This document shows, in pieces, positions 63,552 to 64,000 of a DNA stretch of 64,000 nt (positions are counted from its first letter, which is position 1; every line of letters starts with the position of its first letter). Source of the stretch: Actinobacteria bacterium OV320 (GTDB taxonomy: Bacteria; Actinomycetota; Actinomycetes; Streptomycetales; Streptomycetaceae). The notes under the pieces were generated by a model. It did no database searches and was not told the DNA's origin. It saw only the letters and a list, made by a program, of their open reading frames with translations. Location: assembly GCA_001298545.1 (NCBI GenBank), contig LJCX01000005.1, positions 1 to 64,000 of the forward strand, read 5' to 3'. The position numbers and the translations under genes were made by a program.

Positions 63552-64000
63552 ATGCCCCTCGCCTCCACGCTCCGCATGGCCGCGCTCGCCCTCTTCTGGG
63601 GCTCCGGCTTCCTCTGGATCAAGCTGGCCCTGACCCACGGCCTGACCCCCGCCCAGATCACCGTCGCCCGGTGCGTCCTGGGCACGGCCGTCCTGCTGTT
63701 CCTGGCCCGCCGGGCAGGCCAGCGCCTCCCCCGGTCCCGGAGCACCTGGGCCCATCTCGCCGTGGCCGCCCTGTTCTGCAACGCGCTGCCCTTCGCCCTC
63801 TTCGCCCTGGGCGAGCAGCACCTCGACTCGGGCATCGCGGGCGTCCTCAACGCCACGACCCCGCTCTGGTCGCTCCTCATCGGGATCGGCCTGGGCACGG
63901 ACCGGGCGCTGCGTCCCGTGCGGCTGGCCGGTCTGGTCCTGGGCTTCGCCGGTACCGTCCTGATCTTCGCCCCCTGGCAGCACGAGGGCCTGCTCAGCCT
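63552..64000 (+). CDS. EamA/RhaT-family (DMT) transporter, 3' truncated by the window
   Basis: The first 149 residues are visible. The protein begins MPLASTLRMAALALFWGSGF, then membrane helices (LFWGSGFLWIKLALTHGL, CVLGTAVLLFLARR, AALFCNALPFALFALGEQ, LNATTPLWSLLIGIGLG, GLVLGFAGTVLIFAPW). The NATTPLW motif at the end of helix 4 is typical of EamA drug/metabolite exporters. GTAGGGA lies before the ATG. The substrate is unknown. Confidence 0.9.
   Translation, partial: MPLASTLRMAALALFWGSGFLWIKLALTHGLTPAQITVARCVLGTAVLLFLARRAGQRLPRSRSTWAHLAVAALFCNALPFALFALGEQHLDSGIAGVLNATTPLWSLLIGIGLGTDRALRPVRLAGLVLGFAGTVLIFAPWQHEGLLS

Noticed and set aside
1..64000. tRNA, rRNA, CRISPR arrays, integrases or transposases
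   Set aside because: No cloverleaf-like, array-like or DDE/recombinase sequence was noticed; base composition is even apart from the poly-C edge.

Overview
The window is from the chromosome of a Streptomyces. It has very high G+C, GC-rich third codon positions, frequent GTG starts, strong G/C hairpin terminators, two glutamine synthetases with GlnR-type boxes, and a maltose/starch cluster under a LacI-type MalR. From memory, the gene order follows the S. coelicolor stretch around SCO2181 (E2) to SCO2232 (malR); this was not searched. I see no rRNA, tRNA, CRISPR array, prophage or intact insertion sequence. Most of the window is ordinary core chromosome.

Layout. 0.1-5.2 kb: the end of an E2 acyltransferase, a GntR/FCD regulator and aceE, i.e. 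a pyruvate dehydrogenase locus with a candidate operator. 5.2-14.6 kb: tandem repeats, a WYL regulator, and envelope and housekeeping genes (PGRP amidase divergent from a MarP-like membrane protease, GNAT, TIGR01777 epimerase, FAD oxidoreductase, a helix-turn-helix regulator with helical repeats). 14.8-20.2 kb: lipB-lipA, a 66-residue protein, DUF4191, RDD and glnA. 20.3-24 kb: a HEAT-like protein, then htpX-pspAB. 24-33.6 kb: hydrolase, DUF2252, DNA-glycosylase-like winged-helix protein, ArsC-like protein, a secreted protein, glnII and a second HEAT-like protein. 33.6-39.4 kb: a possible 40-residue leader peptide before an orphan winged-helix regulator, an epimerase, a two-component system and a DUF1996 secreted protein. 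39.4-47.5 kb: lipoprotein, TPR protein, a membrane protein with a sigma-factor-like N-terminus, a ferritin-like protein translationally coupled to an iron-sulfur reductase, TetR, tautomerase and a SpoIIE-type phosphatase. 47.5-61.5 kb: the starch/maltodextrin regulon. 61.7-64 kb: PAP2-family protein, LysR and an EamA transporter cut by the window end.

How the genes work together. Secreted amylase and the 1808-residue amylase-pullulanase cut starch. MalE/F/G imports maltodextrins, probably energised by a shared ATPase encoded elsewhere (MsiK in Streptomyces). AglA releases glucose, whose pyruvate feeds AceE/E2. LipB and LipA make the lipoyl cofactor that E2 needs. GlnA and GlnII assimilate ammonium under GlnR.

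Most interesting points: (1) the ferritin-like protein at 42.6 kb, of a family usually called 'metal-dependent hydrolase', shows a full diiron carboxylate ligand set and overlaps by 4 nt a flavin/[2Fe-2S] reductase, suggesting an oxygenase pair; (2) a frameshifted remnant of a CBM20 starch-binding domain lies on the opposite strand next to an amylase that lacks one; (3) a 40-codon Cys-containing reading frame precedes the orphan regulator; (4) a membrane protein begins with degenerate ECF-sigma-like segments; (5) hairpins in the mal operon resemble expression-tuning elements.
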